Shown in pieces: positions 43,869-53,614 of a DNA stretch of 64,000 nt. The position numbers and the translations under genes were made by a program. Source of the stretch: Paeniglutamicibacter sp. Y32M11. GTDB taxonomy: Bacteria; Actinomycetota; Actinomycetes; Actinomycetales; Micrococcaceae. The notes beneath the pieces are model-generated. The model saw only the letters and a program-made list of their open reading frames with translations, had not been told where the DNA came from and did not search any database. Positions within the stretch are counted from its first letter, which is position 1; every line of letters begins with the position of its first letter. The stretch covers positions 1,488,001 to 1,552,000 of the forward strand of contig NZ_CP079107.1 in NCBI RefSeq assembly GCF_019285735.1. The letters run 5' to 3'.

Positions 43869-44657
43869 TTAGGCCCGATCGAGGCCCTGCTGCAATGCGG
43901 CACCAACGATGCCCGCATTGTTTTTGGAGGTAGCCACCGTGATCGGGGTGTTCAGGCTGAGGCGTGGCAGGTAATCCTCGGCGCGCTTGGAAATCCCGCC
44001 GCCAATGATGAACAGTGTGGGGGAGAAGAGGAACTCAACGTGGGAGAAGAAGCGCTGTAGGCGCTTGGAATATTCCTTCCACGACAGGTCCTCTCGTTCC
44101 CGCGCCGAGGCCGAGGCCCTGGATTCGGCGACGGCCGAATCAATTTCCAGGTGTCCCAGTTCCACATTGGGAACCAAGACACCATTGTGGATGAGTGCCG
44201 ATCCGATGCCAGTACCCAGGGTGATCACCAGGACCGTGCCAGCAACGCCGGCTCCGGCACCAAAGTGTGCCTCGGCGAGGCCGGCGGCATCGGCGTCGTT
44301 CATCACGTGGACCTCGCGACCCAGTCGCTCGGTGAACAATTTATCGACGTCGGTGCCGATCCACGATTTATCCACATTGGACGCGGAGCGAGCAACGCCC
44401 TGGTGGATGATCGCCGGGAAGGCCACGCCAACGGCACTGTTTGTATCCGGAGCTTCGGCTCGGGTGGCCAACTCGGCAACAATCTGCGCCACAACCTCGG
44501 CGACCGCAGCCGGCGTGGCCGGCTTGGGGGTATCGAAGCGGACACGATCGCCAATGAGCGTTCCGGTGGCTAAGTCAACGATGCCGCCCTTCATACCGGT
44601 GCCGCCGATATCGATGCCAATGGCTGTGGGCGATGGGTTCAGTGCGCGTTCAGACAT
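43869..44657 (-). CDS. ppgK: Polyphosphate glucokinase
   Basis: A 262-residue ROK-type kinase that phosphorylates glucose with polyphosphate (and often ATP), an enzyme typical of Actinobacteria. IGIDIGGTGMKGGIVDLATG is the phosphate-binding motif. HVMNDADAAGLAEAHFGAG contains the catalytic Asp, and VLVITLGTGIGSALIHNG is the second phosphate motif. ELGHLEIDS replaces the zinc-binding ROK motif, and FLFSPTLFIIGGGISK closes the fold, as in PpgK. It follows map by 50 bp on the same strand and may share its transcript. Confidence 0.93.
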   Translation of the reverse strand: MSERALNPSPTAIGIDIGGTGMKGGIVDLATGTLIGDRVRFDTPKPATPAAVAEVVAQIVAELATRAEAPDTNSAVGVAFPAIIHQGVARSASNVDKSWIGTDVDKLFTERLGREVHVMNDADAAGLAEAHFGAGAGVAGTVLVITLGTGIGSALIHNGVLVPNVELGHLEIDSAVAESRASASAREREDLSWKEYSKRLQRFFSHVEFLFSPTLFIIGGGISKRAEDYLPRLSLNTPITVATSKNNAGIVGAALQQGLDRA

Positions 44658-44707
44658 ACGAGTCGAGATCTTTCTCTAAGGATGGGCTAAAACGGGTTCC
44701 CTGATTT

Positions 44708-45583
44708 TTAGGCCAGGGTCAGGATTTCGGCGCCGTCCTCATTGACGAGCAGTGTGTGTTCAAACTGTGCTGTGCGCTTGCGGTCCTTGGTGGTGGCAGT
44801 CCATCCGTCGTCCCACATGTCCCACTCAATGGTTCCCAAGGTCAGCATGGGTTCAATGGTGAAGGTCATGCCGGGTTCGATGAGCTGGCTGTAGGCCGGT
44901 GCTGCATCGTAGTGGGGGATGATCAATCCAGTATGGAAGGATTCTGCCACGCCGTGGCCTGTGAAGTCGCGCACCACGCCATAACCGAAGCGTTTTGCGT
45001 AGGCGGAAATGGTGCGGCCGATGACATTGATCTCGCGTCCCGGCATGACGGCGCGGATGGCCCGACGCAAAGATTCCTCGGTGCGTTCTACCAAGAGGCG
45101 TGATTCTTCATCAACGTCTCCGGCGAAGAAGGTGGCATTGGTGTCGCCGTGGACTCCGCCGATGAAGGCGGTGATATCGATATTAACGATGTCACCCTCC
45201 TGCACCACGGTGGTATCGGGGATGCCGTGGCAGATGACCTCATTGATCGATGCGCACAATGACTTGGTGAATCCGCGGTAGCCCAGCGTGGACGGGTACG
45301 CCTTGTGATCAAGCAGGAATTCGTGCCCGATTTTGTCCAACTCATCGGTGGTGATGCCCGGAACAACCGCCCGTCCGACCTCGGCCAGTGCCTGCGCGGC
45401 GATCTTTGACGCCACGCGCATCTTGGCGATGATCTCCGCCGAACGAACTTCGGGGGCATCGGACTTCCGCGGTGCGGGACGGCCAACATATTCCGGACGC
45501 GCGATCGAGTTGGGGACGGTTCGTTGCGGGGTCGGCGTCCCGGGCTTAAGGGATCCGATGGGTGCGGTTGTTGCTGAAGACAT
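44708..45583 (-). CDS. map: Type I methionine aminopeptidase
   Basis: A 291-residue metalloprotease that removes the initiator methionine. The first ~45 residues are an N-terminal extension with PxxP segments, as in actinobacterial MapB. The catalytic domain shows [33 protein letters not shown] (metal Asp residues), [11 protein letters not shown] and [25 protein letters not shown] closes the site. ATG 45583 was chosen because TAGAAT (minus strand, 45591-45596) lies seven bases upstream, a leaderless layout; ATG 45592 is three codons earlier. Confidence 0.95.
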   Translation of the reverse strand: MSSATTAPIGSLKPGTPTPQRTVPNSIARPEYVGRPAPRKSDAPEVRSAEIIAKMRVASKIAAQALAEVGRAVVPGITTDELDKIGHEFLLDHKAYPSTLGYRGFTKSLCASINEVICHGIPDTTVVQEGDIVNIDITAFIGGVHGDTNATFFAGDVDEESRLLVERTEESLRRAIRAVMPGREINVIGRTISAYAKRFGYGVVRDFTGHGVAESFHTGLIIPHYDAAPAYSQLIEPGMTFTIEPMLTLGTIEWDMWDDGWTATTKDRKRTAQFEHTLLVNEDGAEILTLA

Positions 45584-45725
45584 GTCTTTCATTCTAGCGG
45601 GGCAGGATCAGCCGATGGCCACGCACATTGTTCATTTTATTCCGCTGGGATTGAGTCGGCGGATGTAGTGTGGTGGGCAAGGAGCGCCGACGGCGCCACG
45701 AAAACGAACGGTGGGACGGATAAAC

Positions 45726-45923
45726 ATGAGTGACGCATTGCCCGGCGAGGGCGAATTCTGGTTCAACATCACCACCGGCGTGGTAGAGACCGGACCCCAA
45801 ACGGATTGGTCCCAGCTCTTGGGCCCATACGCATCAAGGGCCGAGGCCGAGGCCGCCCTGAGCAAGGTGCGCGAGCGCAACGAGCAGTGGGACGAAGAAG
45901 ACGAAAAGGAAGAGGAAAACTAA
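45726..45923 (+). CDS. Small SPOR-domain-like protein
   Basis: A 65-residue acidic protein. GEFWFNITTGVVETGPQTDWSQLLGPYASRAEAEAALSKV resembles a short SPOR-like repeat that in larger proteins binds denuded glycan strands; here there is no signal peptide or membrane segment, so that role is doubtful. The C-terminus is very acidic (DEEDEKEEEN). GGGACGG lies before the ATG at 45726. Similar short proteins occur next to map in related bacteria. Its stop is 17 bp from the convergent panB stop, with a small GGGGC/GCCCC hairpin between. Confidence 0.8.
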   Translation: MSDALPGEGEFWFNITTGVVETGPQTDWSQLLGPYASRAEAEAALSKVRERNEQWDEEDEKEEEN

Positions 45924-45940
45924 GGGGGCGAATACTGCCC

Positions 45941-46798
45941 CTAGCTTTCCGGGAACTCGTGCTCGGTCGCCGGGAAGGTGCCCCGAAGGACATCCTCACG
46001 GTAGGCGGTTGCCGCACCGGCTACCACCGAGCGTAAGTCCGCGTACTTTTTGACAAAGCGTGCGCTCTTCCCGCTGCCTAAACCGAGCATGTCCTGCCAG
46101 ACCAGCACCTGTCCGGTGGTGGCGCCACCGGCGCCGATGCCCACGGTGGGTACATGCAGTGCTTCATCAACACGACGGGCCGTGCTGGTGGGGACCATTT
46201 CCATGAGCACAGCAAAAGCGCCTGCGGCCTCAAGGGCCTGGGCATCGGTGATCATAAGGTCCCCGGCATCGCCGCGACCCTGAACTCGGTAGCCGCCCAG
46301 AGCATGTTCGGATTGTGGGGTGAAACCAATATGCGCCATCACCGGCACGCCGGCAGCCACCAGTGCGCGCACATGCGGCGCGAAGATAGCACCACCTTCG
46401 AGTTTCACTGCGTGCACACCGCCCTCCTTCATTAATCGCACGGCCGAGGACACCGCCTGCTCGGGGGAGACCTCGTAGGAACCGAAGGGCATATCGCACA
46501 CCACCAAAGCGTGCGAGGCACCGGATACCACCGACTTGGCAAAGACGATCATGTCGTCCATGGTGATCGGCAGCGTTGAGGAATAGCCCATCACGGTATT
46601 GGCCGCCGAATCTCCCACCAACAGGACCTCAATGCCACTGGCATCGAAGATGCCCGCCATCATGGTGTCGTAGGCGGTTAACATGGCAAATTTCCTCCCC
46701 TGATCTTTGGCAGCTTGGAGGTGATGCAGACGGATTCTGGGCCGTGCGGCGCCCTCTGCGGACGCCGGATTCGTGGGTGTTGAAGGATGTGCGCTCAT
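45941..46798 (-). CDS. panB: Ketopantoate hydroxymethyltransferase PanB
   Basis: A 285-residue enzyme that transfers a hydroxymethyl group from methylene-tetrahydrofolate to ketoisovalerate, the first step of pantothenate and CoA synthesis. The TIM barrel shows MLTAYDTMMAGIFDASGIEVLLVGDS, ALVVCDMPFGSYEVSPEQA and VKLEGG. PVMAHIGFTPQS and VGIGAGGATTGQVLVWQDMLGL are also typical. ATG 46798 has TAGTCT seven bases upstream on its strand (46806-46811), again leaderless; the frame opens at 46846. It is divergent from glnA2, as panB is near glnA2 in mycobacteria. Confidence 0.95.
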   Translation of the reverse strand: MSAHPSTPTNPASAEGAARPRIRLHHLQAAKDQGRKFAMLTAYDTMMAGIFDASGIEVLLVGDSAANTVMGYSSTLPITMDDMIVFAKSVVSGASHALVVCDMPFGSYEVSPEQAVSSAVRLMKEGGVHAVKLEGGAIFAPHVRALVAAGVPVMAHIGFTPQSEHALGGYRVQGRGDAGDLMITDAQALEAAGAFAVLMEMVPTSTARRVDEALHVPTVGIGAGGATTGQVLVWQDMLGLGSGKSARFVKKYADLRSVVAGAATAYREDVLRGTFPATEHEFPES

Positions 46799-46933
46799 GT
46801 GCAGAAGACTAATGCACAACGCAAGAATGACTCCCTTCCATGTCATGAGGGAAATTCGAGATAAAGACCGTATAAAGTGGGTAAGTGGGGCGGAAATCGC
46901 CGCCGTTGCACCCCCTTGTGGAAGGAACCCGCC

Positions 46934-48274
46934 GTGGATCGCCAGCAGGAATTCGTCCTGAGAACCATTGAGGAAAGAGACGTACGTTTTGTGCGTCTGT
47001 GGTTTACGGACGTTGTGGGTTCCATGAAATCGGTGGCGCTTGCCCCGGCGGAGGTCGAAGGCGCCTTTGAGGAGGGCCTCGGCTTTGATGGTTCCTCCAT
47101 CGAAGGACTTTCGCGCATTTACGAGTCCGACATGCTCTTGCAGCCGGATCCCTCGACCTTCCAGATCCTCCCGTGGCGTGGTGAAACCGAACCCACCTCA
47201 CGGATGTTCTGTGACATTCAGACCCCCGATGGTCTGCCCGCCGCGGCCGACCCGCGCCACGTCCTGAAGCGCCAGCTGGCCGCCGCAGCAGACATGGGCT
47301 TCACCTGCTACACGCACCCGGAAATTGAATTCTATTTGTTGCGTTCCTCCGAGCTGGGCGCCGAGGGCTACCCGGTACCGGTTGACCGGGGCGGATACTT
47401 TGACCACGTCACCGGCGGCGTCGCTCAGGACTTCCGCCGCACCGCGGTGACCATGCTCGAAGCCGTGGGGATCTCGGTGGAGTTCAGCCACCATGAAAAC
47501 GGTCCGGGACAAAACGAAATCGACCTGCGCTACGCGGATGCGTTGCAGACGGCCGACAACATCATGACCTTCCGGACGGTGATCAAAGAGGTCGCGATCC
47601 AGCAGGGCATCTACGCCACCTTCATGCCCAAACCGTTCTCCGATGAGGCCGGCAGCGGCATGCATACGCACTTCTCGCTCTTCGAGGGCGACACCAACGC
47701 CTTCTTCGAGGCCGGACGCGAATTCCAGCTCTCGGACACGGCACGACAGTTTATTGCCGGTATCCTGCGTCACGCACCGGAATTCACCGCCGTCACCAAC
47801 CAGTTTGTGAACTCCTACAAGCGCCTGTGGGGTGGGGGAGAAGCCCCCAGCCACCGCTCGTGGGGACATAACAACCGGTCGGCCCTGGTGCGGGTGCCGT
47901 TGTACAAGCCGGGCAAGGGTCAGTCGGCGCGTGTTGAATACCGCGGCATTGATTCCGCGGCCAACCCCTACCTGGCCTACGCCTGCCTCCTGGGCGCCGG
48001 TCTGAAGGGTATCCAAGAAGGTTACGAACTCGAGCCGCAGGCCGAAGACGACGTCTGGGGTTTGAGCAGCGCAGAGCGCCGAGCCAGCGGGCACGATCCG
48101 CTGCCGGGCTCACTGCACGATGCGATTCGTGCCATGGAGGAGTCCGAGCTGGTGGCCGAGATTCTCGGCGAGCAGGTCTTCACCTCCTTCCTGCGTAACA
48201 AGCGTGATGAATGGGAAGCCTACCGGCAGAACGTCAGCCCGTTCGAGCTGCGCCGCTACCTGGGGATCCTCTAG
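46934..48274 (+). CDS. glnA2: Glutamine synthetase paralogue GlnA2
   Basis: A 446-residue type I glutamine synthetase paralogue, equal in length to M. tuberculosis GlnA2. Conserved parts are WFTDVVGSMKSVALAP, GLGFDGSSIEGLSRI, HPEIEFYLL and HHENGPGQNEIDLRYADAL. The second metal/ATP part is TFMPKPFSDEAGSGMHTHFSL. Where GlnA1 has DLYELP with the adenylylated Tyr, this protein has DVWGLS, so GlnE cannot modify it there. GTG 46934 follows GGAAGGAAC. TATAAA at 46871-46876 is a possible -10. glnE follows 7 bp later. Confidence 0.94.
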   Translation: MDRQQEFVLRTIEERDVRFVRLWFTDVVGSMKSVALAPAEVEGAFEEGLGFDGSSIEGLSRIYESDMLLQPDPSTFQILPWRGETEPTSRMFCDIQTPDGLPAAADPRHVLKRQLAAAADMGFTCYTHPEIEFYLLRSSELGAEGYPVPVDRGGYFDHVTGGVAQDFRRTAVTMLEAVGISVEFSHHENGPGQNEIDLRYADALQTADNIMTFRTVIKEVAIQQGIYATFMPKPFSDEAGSGMHTHFSLFEGDTNAFFEAGREFQLSDTARQFIAGILRHAPEFTAVTNQFVNSYKRLWGGGEAPSHRSWGHNNRSALVRVPLYKPGKGQSARVEYRGIDSAANPYLAYACLLGAGLKGIQEGYELEPQAEDDVWGLSSAERRASGHDPLPGSLHDAIRAMEESELVAEILGEQVFTSFLRNKRDEWEAYRQNVSPFELRRYLGIL

Positions 48275-48281
48275 GAACGTG

Positions 48282-51200
48282 GTGCCGGTGATGCCCACGA
48301 GGCAGCTGATTGCGGCAGGTTTCGACGACCTCGAGCGCGCCAAGCGCTTCCTGGCCGATAAGGAACTGATCGGCCTCGATTTGGGTGTTCTGGTGGGCCA
48401 CCTCTCCCACGCCGCGGACCCGGATCAGGCCCTGCTGTCCCTGCTAAGGGTCATTGAGCACGCACCGGACGCACTGAAGCTTGTGAAGGATCCGAGCCTC
48501 GCCCCGGGATTCATGCGCTTGTTGGGTGCCTCCGACGCCTTGGCGGGATTCTTGATCCGCGAACCTTCCGCACTGCAGGTCTTGGCGGCACCGGCGCCAC
48601 AGGTGATGCGCGGACGCAGCGCCATGGAATTGCGGGCCGAGTTATTGCGCGCCGTCGGCGCCGATCCGTCCGCTGGGATGCCCCCGGTGGCCACGGTCAG
48701 GGGCGAAGATGGTTATCGAATGTTGCGGGTGGCTTACCGCCGCGCGGTGCTCAGCCTGGCCCACCGTGACCTCGGGGCCGCCGACGCACTGGAGGCCATG
48801 CCCGCTGTAGGGCGCGAACTGGCCGACCTTGCTGCGGCCGCCATCGATGGTGCGCTGGCGATCAGCCGCGCCGAGGCCGCCGAACGCTTTGACCCCGCAG
48901 ATATCGCCGATCTTCGACTGGCGGTCATCGGCATGGGTAAGTGTGGCGCCCAGGAACTGAACTACGTCTCGGATGTCGACGTCATTTATGTGCATTCCAG
49001 TGATCAACTGGAGGACGAGCTGGCCCACACCATCGCCACGGAACTGGCGGTGGGCATCTCCCGGGCCATCGACAGCTCGGGTATCGAACCTGGTCTGTGG
49101 GAGGTAGACGCCAACCTGCGTCCCGAAGGCAAAGATGGTGCCCTCAGCCGTACTCTCGAGTCGCATGCGGCATATTACGCACGCTGGGCCGCGTCTTGGG
49201 AATTCCAGGCACTGCTGAAGGCTCGTGCCATTGCCGGTGACGCACTTCTGGGTGCAGCTTACGAAGCCATGGTCGCGCCGCTGATCTGGTCTTCCTCGGA
49301 ACGCGACGGGTTTGTTGATTCGGTCCAGCGCATGCGCCGCAGAGTGACGGCAAACATCAAGCCCACCGAGGTGGCGTTCCAGCTGAAGCTGGGTCCCGGT
49401 GGACTGCGGGATGTTGAATTCACCGTTCAACTGCTCCAGCTGGTCCACGGTCGCGTGGATGAAACCTTGCGCGTACGCTCAACCACCAAGGCCATCGAGG
49501 CACTGAGCATGGCCGGATACATTGGCCGCGACGATGCGCAAAAATTTGATAGTTCCTACCGCTTCCTGCGTGTCCTAGAGCACCGCATCCAGCTGGTGAA
49601 CCTGCGTCGGACGCACCTGATGCCGCACAAGGAGGCCGGCCAACGAGTTTTGGCTCGGGCCGTGCGATCGAGTGTGGGAGGCAAAATATCGACCGCTGCG
49701 GGTCTGCTCCAGCGCTGGAGCGAGACCAAACGGCTGGTACGCCAGTTGCACGAACGAATCTTCTACCGCCCCCTGCTGAGCAACTCCGCAAACTTGTCGG
49801 CCGACGAGGTCCGGCTTTCCCCGGAAGCGGCGCAATCACGCTTGCGCGCCCTCGGTTATGCCGATCCGAAGGCAGCAATGCGCCATATCGAGGCACTGAC
49901 CGGCGGAGTGCGCCGACGTGCAGCCCTGCAACGGCAGCTGCTTCCGGTGTTGCTGGGGTGGATTGCCGAAGGGGTCAACCCGGACGCCGGCTTGCTAGGG
50001 TTCAGGCGCCTGAGCGAATCATTGGGGGAGTCGCACTGGTACCTGGGGATGCTGCGCGACTCCAATGCTGCAGCCGAGCGGCTGTGCCGCATCCTGTCTA
50101 ATTCCCGTTTCATTACCGATCTGTTGGAGGTCTCGCCCGAGTCCACCGCGTGGTTGGGCGACAACAAACAGTTGGTCCCGCTGAGCTCCGAGGCCTTGTG
50201 GGCGGAAATCTCCGCAAAACTGAAGCGCAATCCCGCCGCCGAGCAGGCCATGCGGCTGATTCGACTGGTGCGCCGACGTGAAATTTTGCGCATCGCGTTG
50301 GCCGACGGTGCAGAAGCGATCGATCAGGACACGGTGGGCCGTGCCCTGGCCGAAAATGACCGGGCCGCGGTGCGCGGTGCCTTGGAAGTTGCCCAGCGCA
50401 CCGAATTTGCCAAGACCCCGCAGCTCGGTGAATTCCTGGTGGTGGCCATGGGGCGCCAGGGTGGAAAGGAAATAGGCTACTGTTCGGACGCCGACGTCAT
50501 GTTCGTCCAGCGCCCCTTCAAGGATTCGTCGCCGGAAGATGCCCAAGCGCAGGCGCTGCGCATTGCCACAGCAGTGGGTTCCTTGTTGGGCAAGGCCATG
50601 GTGCCGGCGATCGCTGCAGAACCGCGGCTAGAAATTGATGCTGCGCTGCGCCCCGAGGGCAAGAGCGGTCCGCTGGTGCGCTCCATCGAATCCTATGAGG
50701 AGTATTACCGCCGGTGGTCCCAGATCTGGGAGCAGCAGGCGCTGCTGCGTGCTGCCCCCATGGCAGGGTCCGAAGCGCTGGCGGAAGACTTTATGGCGAT
50801 GGTCCAGCCCCTGCGTTATGAGCAGGTCATGGGCGAGGATCAGGTACGCGAGATCCGCCGGATCAAGGCCCGAGTGGAGGCCGAAAGGTTGCCCCGCGGT
50901 GCCGAACCGGAGCGTCACCTGAAATTGGGCCGTGGCTCGCTCAGCGATGTGGAATGGCTGGTCCAGCTCATTCAGCTGCAGCACGCCAAGGAACACCCCG
51001 ACTTACGCACCACCTCTACGCGTCCGGCGCTTAAAGCCATCGGCGCGGCGGGACTCATTCCCGAAGACGACCTAGAGACGCTGGATACTGCATGGTCATT
51101 GGCCACTAGGATCCGCAGTGCCGGGTTGATCTGCACCGGTCGGGTCAGCGATGTGCTGCCGACCTCTTGGCCCGATATGGAGGCTGTGGCGCGTTGGTGT

Positions 51201-51305
51201 GGTTATGCTCCCGGGGAGGCCTCGGTGATGGAAGACGACTATCTCAAGGCCACGCGCCGGGCCAGAAACGTTTTTGAGCGCTACTTCTACGGCTTCGAGG
51301 ATTAA
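48282..51305 (+). CDS. glnE: Glutamine synthetase adenylyltransferase/deadenylylase GlnE
   Basis: A ~1007-residue bifunctional enzyme that adenylylates and deadenylylates GlnA1. Two nucleotidyltransferase domains are visible. The N-terminal one (deadenylylating half) has VIGMGKCGAQELNYVSDVDVIYV and the C-terminal one has VAMGRQGGKEIGYCSDADVMFV. Each is followed by a GlnD-type UR helical region, with KLGPGGLRDVEFTVQLLQL and KLGRGSLSDVEWLVQLIQL. Start is uncertain: GTG 48282 has AGGA five bases upstream; GTG 48288 and ATG 48291 are also possible. It lies between glnA2 and glnA1. Confidence 0.94.
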   Translation: MPVMPTRQLIAAGFDDLERAKRFLADKELIGLDLGVLVGHLSHAADPDQALLSLLRVIEHAPDALKLVKDPSLAPGFMRLLGASDALAGFLIREPSALQVLAAPAPQVMRGRSAMELRAELLRAVGADPSAGMPPVATVRGEDGYRMLRVAYRRAVLSLAHRDLGAADALEAMPAVGRELADLAAAAIDGALAISRAEAAERFDPADIADLRLAVIGMGKCGAQELNYVSDVDVIYVHSSDQLEDELAHTIATELAVGISRAIDSSGIEPGLWEVDANLRPEGKDGALSRTLESHAAYYARWAASWEFQALLKARAIAGDALLGAAYEAMVAPLIWSSSERDGFVDSVQRMRRRVTANIKPTEVAFQLKLGPGGLRDVEFTVQLLQLVHGRVDETLRVRSTTKAIEALSMAGYIGRDDAQKFDSSYRFLRVLEHRIQLVNLRRTHLMPHKEAGQRVLARAVRSSVGGKISTAAGLLQRWSETKRLVRQLHERIFYRPLLSNSANLSADEVRLSPEAAQSRLRALGYADPKAAMRHIEALTGGVRRRAALQRQLLPVLLGWIAEGVNPDAGLLGFRRLSESLGESHWYLGMLRDSNAAAERLCRILSNSRFITDLLEVSPESTAWLGDNKQLVPLSSEALWAEISAKLKRNPAAEQAMRLIRLVRRREILRIALADGAEAIDQDTVGRALAENDRAAVRGALEVAQRTEFAKTPQLGEFLVVAMGRQGGKEIGYCSDADVMFVQRPFKDSSPEDAQAQALRIATAVGSLLGKAMVPAIAAEPRLEIDAALRPEGKSGPLVRSIESYEEYYRRWSQIWEQQALLRAAPMAGSEALAEDFMAMVQPLRYEQVMGEDQVREIRRIKARVEAERLPRGAEPERHLKLGRGSLSDVEWLVQLIQLQHAKEHPDLRTTSTRPALKAIGAAGLIPEDDLETLDTAWSLATRIRSAGLICTGRVSDVLPTSWPDMEAVARWCGYAPGEASVMEDDYLKATRRARNVFERYFYGFED

Positions 51306-51377
51306 GCGCCTAGGCTGAGGTCACCGACGCGGTGATCCGCCCCGCGCCATCATCTTTGAAAGGACGGGGAGAAGGCC

Positions 51378-51707
51378 ATGCATCTTTCCAGCGCAGAACT
51401 CGATGACTTATTGACCACGGAGGCCCAGAAGGCCAAGGCCTCACACAATGGCCGCAGCGCGGTCGCTGTGCTCAAGGACGGCCATCTGCGCCACACGCTC
51501 ATTACCTTGCTTGAGGGCTCCCGGCTCAACGAGCACGCCAAACCGCTGGCCGCGACGCTGCAGGTGTTGCGCGGCACAATCGTGGTTAATTGGGCCGGTG
51601 AATCACGCGTCATTGAACATGGGGGACTGTTTGTGTTGCCCGATGCCCTGCATGATGTTGTGGCCAACGAGGACAGTGCCTTCCTACTGACCACCGTGGT
51701 CGGCTGA
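51378..51707 (+). CDS. Small cupin-fold protein
   Basis: A 109-residue single-domain protein with a cupin-like beta barrel pattern. HLRHTLITLLEGSRLNEHAKPLAATLQVLRGTIVVNWAGESRVIEHGGLFVLPDALHDVVANEDSAFLLTTVV has the order of strands and the two cupin motif regions (HAK..., PxxxHDV). Only part of the metal ligands is retained, so metal binding is uncertain. Function is unknown. GGGGAGAAGG lies before the ATG. It sits between glnE and the convergent glnA1, ending 112 bp before their shared terminator. Confidence 0.8.
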   Translation: MHLSSAELDDLLTTEAQKAKASHNGRSAVAVLKDGHLRHTLITLLEGSRLNEHAKPLAATLQVLRGTIVVNWAGESRVIEHGGLFVLPDALHDVVANEDSAFLLTTVVG

Positions 51708-51820
51708 GGCCTTGCGCGCTCATCCGACCACGAGGTGAGGACCAAGTGAAGATGTTGGCGACGTACAGCAAGATAAATGGCTGTGGCTGAACAGATTTTT
51801 GACCGGCCAAAGCGAACACA

Positions 51821-51880
51821 AAAAAGTCCGTGTGGAGAACGTCGGCTTCATTTGAAGCGACTCATCCACACGGACTTTTT
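51821..51880. terminator. Bidirectional terminator between cupin gene and glnA1
   Basis: Perfect 16-bp arms at 51821-51836 (starting AAAAA) and 51865-51880 (ending TTTTT), with a nested GCTTCATTTGAAGC hairpin at the top. Both strands end in a T-run. Confidence 0.92.
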
Positions 51881-51910
51881 AGTAGTTACCGAGGATTCTC
51901 GGCGTGCTGC

Positions 51911-53335
51911 TTAGCAGCCGTAGTACAGCTCAAACTCGTACGGGTTCGGGCGCAGCGACAGCGGCTTGATTTCAACTTCACGCTTGTATTCGATCCAGGT
52001 GCGGATCAGGTCCTCGGTGAAGACGTCGCCCTCGAGCAGGAAGTCGAAGTCGTTTTCCAGTGCCTCGAGTGCCTCGTCGAGGGAACCCGGAGCCTTCTGG
52101 ATATCCTTGGCTTCTTCGGCCGGGAGCTCGTAGAGGTCCTTATCGATCGGGTCTGCCGGCTCGATGCGGTTCTTGATGCCGTCAAGGCCAGCCATCAGCT
52201 GGGCTGCGAAGGCCAGGTACGGGTTCGAAGCGGCATCCGGTGCGCGGAACTCGATGCGCTTGGCCTTCGGGTTCGAGCCGGTGATCGGGATACGGATACC
52301 AGCGGAGCGGTTGCCCTGTGAGTACACCATGTTGACCGGTGCTTCGTAACCCTTGACCAGACGACGGTAGGAGTTCACGGTCGGGTTGGTGAAGGCAAGA
52401 ACTGCCGAAGCGTGCTTCAGCAGGCCACCAATGTACCAGCGAGCGGTGTCGGACAGGCCGGCGTAGCCCTTCTCGTCATAGAACAACGGGATGCCATTGG
52501 CCCACAGCGACTGGTGGCAGTGCATGCCCGAGCCGTTGTCACCGAAGATCGGCTTCGGCATGAAGGTAGCTGACTTGCCCCAGGCGTCGGCAACGTTCTT
52601 GACGATGTACTTGAACTTCAAGATGTCATCGGCCGAGTGCGTCAGCGTGTTGAACTTGTAGTTGATTTCAGCCTGACCGGCAGCGCCAACCTCGTGGTGG
52701 CTGCGCTCGACCTCAAGGCCTGCTGCTTCGAGTTCGAGGCAGATGGCGTCGCGCAGGTCGGCCTGCTTGTCGGTCGGGGAGACCGGGAAGTAACCGCCCT
52801 TGAAGGGGGTCGTGTAACCCTGGTTGCCGCCCTCGATCTTCTTGCCGCTGTTCCACGGTGCCTCGATGGAGTCAACCTTGTAGAACGAGCCCTGGGGCTT
52901 CGATTCGTACTGAACGTTATCGAAGATGAAGAATTCGGCTTCGGGGGCGAAGAATGCGGTGTCAGCGATACCGGTCGAGGACAGGTAGGACTCTGCGCGC
53001 TCGGCCACACCACGCGGATCGCGGTGGTACGGCTCGCCGGTGCGCGGGTTCACGATGGAGAAGATGAAGGCAAGAGTCTTCTCAAGACGGAACGGGTCGA
53101 GGTAACCGGAAGTCACATCGGGGATGAGCTGCATGTCAGAGTCGGCGATGCCAGCGAAGCCGGCGATCGAGGAACCATCAAAGAGCTGGCCGTTGAGGAA
53201 GAAATCTGCATCAACCGTGCGGGCCGGAACGTTGAAGTGCTGCTGGACGCCGGGGAGGTCGGTGAATCGGATGTCAACAAACTTGACATCTTCTTCGGCA
53301 ATATATGCGATGACTTCTTCTGGGCTCTTGAACAT
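51911..53335 (-). CDS. glnA: Glutamine synthetase type I, adenylylatable GlnA1
   Basis: The 474-residue main ammonium-assimilating enzyme. Motifs are [58 protein letters not shown] and [40 protein letters not shown] follows. [14 protein letters not shown] carries the tyrosine that GlnE adenylylates. The first five bases after the start region contain AGGAGTC-like sequence on the minus strand (GGGACTCCT at 53341). The upstream region carries a GlnR-type box at 53463-53478, so nitrogen control by GlnR is likely. It lies convergent to the glnE-cupin pair. Confidence 0.97.
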   Translation of the reverse strand: MFKSPEEVIAYIAEEDVKFVDIRFTDLPGVQQHFNVPARTVDADFFLNGQLFDGSSIAGFAGIADSDMQLIPDVTSGYLDPFRLEKTLAFIFSIVNPRTGEPYHRDPRGVAERAESYLSSTGIADTAFFAPEAEFFIFDNVQYESKPQGSFYKVDSIEAPWNSGKKIEGGNQGYTTPFKGGYFPVSPTDKQADLRDAICLELEAAGLEVERSHHEVGAAGQAEINYKFNTLTHSADDILKFKYIVKNVADAWGKSATFMPKPIFGDNGSGMHCHQSLWANGIPLFYDEKGYAGLSDTARWYIGGLLKHASAVLAFTNPTVNSYRRLVKGYEAPVNMVYSQGNRSAGIRIPITGSNPKAKRIEFRAPDAASNPYLAFAAQLMAGLDGIKNRIEPADPIDKDLYELPAEEAKDIQKAPGSLDEALEALENDFDFLLEGDVFTEDLIRTWIEYKREVEIKPLSLRPNPYEFELYYGC

Positions 53336-53462
53336 TGTCAGGGACTCCTGTGTGGGATTTCTACATTGACGGCTTGGGTGCCGTCACTGGGAAACGTCCT
53401 ACGACGTTTCTTCCTGTGTTATCAACACTAGCCTTAAGCGATTACTCTCCTGTGTCTCGATT

Positions 53463-53478
53463 GTTTCCGTTACGTTAC
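53463..53478 (-). promoter_or_regulatory. GlnR-type box upstream of glnA1
   Basis: On the minus strand the sequence reads GTAAC-gtaacg-GAAAC, which fits the actinobacterial GlnR consensus GTnAC-n6-GAAAC. It lies 128-143 bp before the glnA1 start. A -10-like TAGTGT follows about 40 bp downstream, so the site is placed for activation. Confidence 0.72.
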
Positions 53479-53614
53479 ATAGGCAGCAAATAGAGGCCTT
53501 GTATTGTGGCGTGAATCACTTAGGTGTAGTGGGGTCACTCAACCAAGACGAAGCGAATATAAATAGGGGGAGCCGGGAATCTCTCGCCCGGTTCTTGCCC
53601 GGTAGGCTGGGGAT

